Origin: an uncultured Gammaproteobacteria bacterium
GTDB taxonomy: Bacteria; Pseudomonadota; Gammaproteobacteria; Steroidobacterales; XN24
Direction of reading: 5' to 3'
Assembly (NCBI GenBank): GCA_947259915.1
Contig: CAMYOC010000006.1
Coordinates: 1 to 64,000 of the forward strand
Length of the DNA: 64,000 nucleotides
The notes beneath the pieces are model-generated. The model had not been told where the DNA came from and made no database searches. It worked only from the letters and a program-made list of their open reading frames with translations. A program made the position numbers and the translations under genes. This document shows positions 62,596-64,000 of this stretch, in pieces (position 1 is the stretch's first letter; each line of letters starts with the position of its first letter).

Positions 62596-63180
62596 GGCCA
62601 GCCCTCCCAGGTCGTGCCTAGATCTTGCGTCCGGCGGACTCAGACCAGCTTCGATACCGTACGGTCTCTGTGCAGCCGCCGACACGCCACATTGCTTGGC
62701 GGGCGTTTGCCAACGCGATAGCAGGTTGGCAAACAACCCTTCGCTTTCTCCGCCTTCCCCACACAAATATATAGACCAGGGATGCGAGCCCCGCAGACAT
62801 GCTGGCGAGGTTCGGGTCGCGGGTCGGCCAAGGATGCTTCCGTTCGAAAGCAGACAAAATGCTGCAACGCCGGTAAATGAGGAATAGGGCTTAGACCGCT
62901 ATTCTCCGGAGAACGGACACAGGGACTATTCGCCCTGGAAGAATTGACCCAGCACTCTCCGGCCGCGCGGCAGTTGGACCCAGTATGTTGTCCATTCCGA
63001 TATGAGACCGAACACCGGCACCATCCGCCTTCTGACGAGTCAGCCCCTGGACCTGTCCGCGCCATCGCAGGTCTGCAGAGCCGCCTTCACGGGAACTCCA
63101 CGCGTTCAGGCGAGCGTGGTAGCCTTCGTCAGGCCGATGTGTGACAGGATCTGAAGTCCGATGTGCTGCGGGGGGGTCTG
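62596..63180. other. 585-base intergenic region before the TIR gene
   Basis: No gene is assigned. A minus-strand frame near 62730-62830 reads DPNLASMSAGLASLVYIF followed by GRRRKRR, a hydrophobic helix and basic end resembling a degraded PEP-CTERM tail, but there is no signal peptide or full gene. Confidence 0.4.
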
Positions 63181-64000
63181 ATGGCGTACGACGTCTTTGT
63201 TTCCTATTCCCACGAGGACAAGCTGACGGCGGACGCCGTCTGCGCCACCCTCGAAGGCCAGGGGATCCGCTGCTGGATCGCACCCCGGGACATCACTCCG
63301 GGTCAGGAGTGGGGCCAGGCGATCATCCAGGGCATCAGCGGAGCCCGGATCATGGTGGTGGTGTTCTCCCATCATTCAAACGAATCGCAACAGGTCATGC
63401 GCGAAGTCGAGCGGGCGGTGCACGCGGGGATAGCGGTGCTGCCGTTTCGTATCGAGGACGTGATTCCGTCGGGTTCGATGGAGTACTTCCTCAGCTCGAT
63501 GCACTGGCTGGATGCGCTGACCGACAATATGGAGGAGCACATCCACAGTCTGGCGGCGAGTATTCGGGCATCCCTGGACATCGATGGCGAGTCCGCCGCG
63601 AGCAGGCCGCAAGGTGTCGAGTCCCCGCCGCGGCCGCAAACCACACCAGCGCACGCCGCCGCTGCGTCGTCCTCCTCCGGGCGCAACAAGCTTATCCCCA
63701 TCGCAGCAGCGATTGCCGCGGTTGCCGTGCTGCTCTATTTGGGACTGTTCGGTTTCCAGGGCGGCGATGACGTCAGCCACGATGGCGACGCGCGCCCGGC
63801 GCTCGAGGTCCCTGAACCCGCGGACATCAGCCGGCCCGAGACAGAGCAGCAAAGCGTGCGCGACGAGCAGCCAGTGGGTGTGCCCACCGGCACCTCGCCG
63901 AGCGCTGATGAAGATGTCCTGGCCGAGCCGCTGAACGCGGATCTTGAGCAACCCGTCGAGTCGACGATGCCTGTTTCGGATCCGGTGCCTGCCCCGATGC
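63181..64000 (+). CDS. TIR-domain single-pass membrane protein, 3' end outside window
   Basis: 273 residues seen, open to the edge. The ATG at 63181 follows a G-rich tract that may serve as ribosome-binding site. The TIR domain (about residues 1-140) reads YDVFVSYSHEDKLTADAV, CWIAPRDITPGQEWGQAI and REVERAVHAGIAVLPFRI, with candidate catalytic Glu75. A Pro/Ser/Ala linker leads to one transmembrane helix (IPIAAAIAAVAVLLYLGLFG, about 173-193), then an acidic Pro-rich extracytoplasmic region. Bacterial TIR domains are often NAD+-cleaving conflict effectors or protein-interaction modules. The C-terminal partner domain is outside the window. Confidence 0.9.
   Translation, partial: MAYDVFVSYSHEDKLTADAVCATLEGQGIRCWIAPRDITPGQEWGQAIIQGISGARIMVVVFSHHSNESQQVMREVERAVHAGIAVLPFRIEDVIPSGSMEYFLSSMHWLDALTDNMEEHIHSLAASIRASLDIDGESAASRPQGVESPPRPQTTPAHAAAASSSSGRNKLIPIAAAIAAVAVLLYLGLFGFQGGDDVSHDGDARPALEVPEPADISRPETEQQSVRDEQPVGVPTGTSPSADEDVLAEPLNADLEQPVESTMPVSDPVPAPM

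Noticed and set aside
1-64000. Prophage, integrative element or tRNA-attachment site
   Set aside because: No integrase, transposase, phage structural gene, tRNA or flanking direct repeat was found by reading.

Overview
The window looks like chromosomal DNA of a GC-rich gammaproteobacterium, probably free-living and aquatic or sediment-associated. This is an inference. It rests on a DUF5062 gene, a PEP-CTERM surface protein, two RND efflux systems, a DcaP-like porin, a group I truncated haemoglobin, a di-haem peroxidase and the absence of phage or plasmid genes. No rRNA, tRNA, CRISPR array or intact insertion sequence was seen.

Layout. 1-9644: the 3' part of an RND pump with its lipoprotein adaptor, a divergent AraC-type regulator, two membrane-anchored repeat proteins and small proteins. 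9817-11346: an AlkA-like DNA glycosylase and an NAD(P)-binding reductase. 11558-14965: an ECF sigma factor with two matching repeats upstream, a putative anti-sigma factor, a periplasmic protein and a SLOG-SLATT membrane protein. 15657-20751: a second RND adaptor/pump pair facing a methyltransferase. 20969-22339: an ArsR/SRPBCC operon with a perfect palindromic operator. 22554-26342: two spondin-domain exported proteins followed by a two-component system. 26533-28848: a phospholipase A2-like protein, a small lipoprotein, a GNAT acetyltransferase and an EcsC protein.

29131-34230 is a complete stressosome locus. A tandem-PAS RsbR is divergent from a tightly overlapping rsbS-rsbT-rsbX-hybrid kinase operon, so a protein-kinase/phosphatase switch probably feeds phosphorelay output rather than a sigma-B cascade. 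34300-44278 holds housekeeping and stress genes: GIY-YIG, GST, isochorismatase-like hydrolase, porin, deoxyinosine glycosylase, truncated haemoglobin, DsbA-like, VOC and acyl-CoA dehydrogenase. 44532-53514 holds pyruvate phosphate dikinase, a diguanylate cyclase, a mosaic lipoprotein (DUF4382, Asp-rich linker, three PKD-like repeats, cytochrome c domain), an M48 protease and a PEP-CTERM protein.

55424-60922 is a compact five-gene operon: a shortened HPF-like protein, archease, RtcB RNA ligase, a Lon-type AAA protease and a universal stress protein. It looks like an RNA-repair, ribosome-stress and proteolysis module. The window ends with a di-haem cytochrome c peroxidase and the start of a TIR-domain membrane protein.

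An unexpected theme is gene relics in the gaps: a cupin tail, an SRPBCC tail that duplicates a gene 5 kb away, a DNA-glycosylase tail resembling the gene 1.8 kb away, a DUF1697 tail, and possibly the shortened HPF. A family of hairpin repeats is also scattered through the window.
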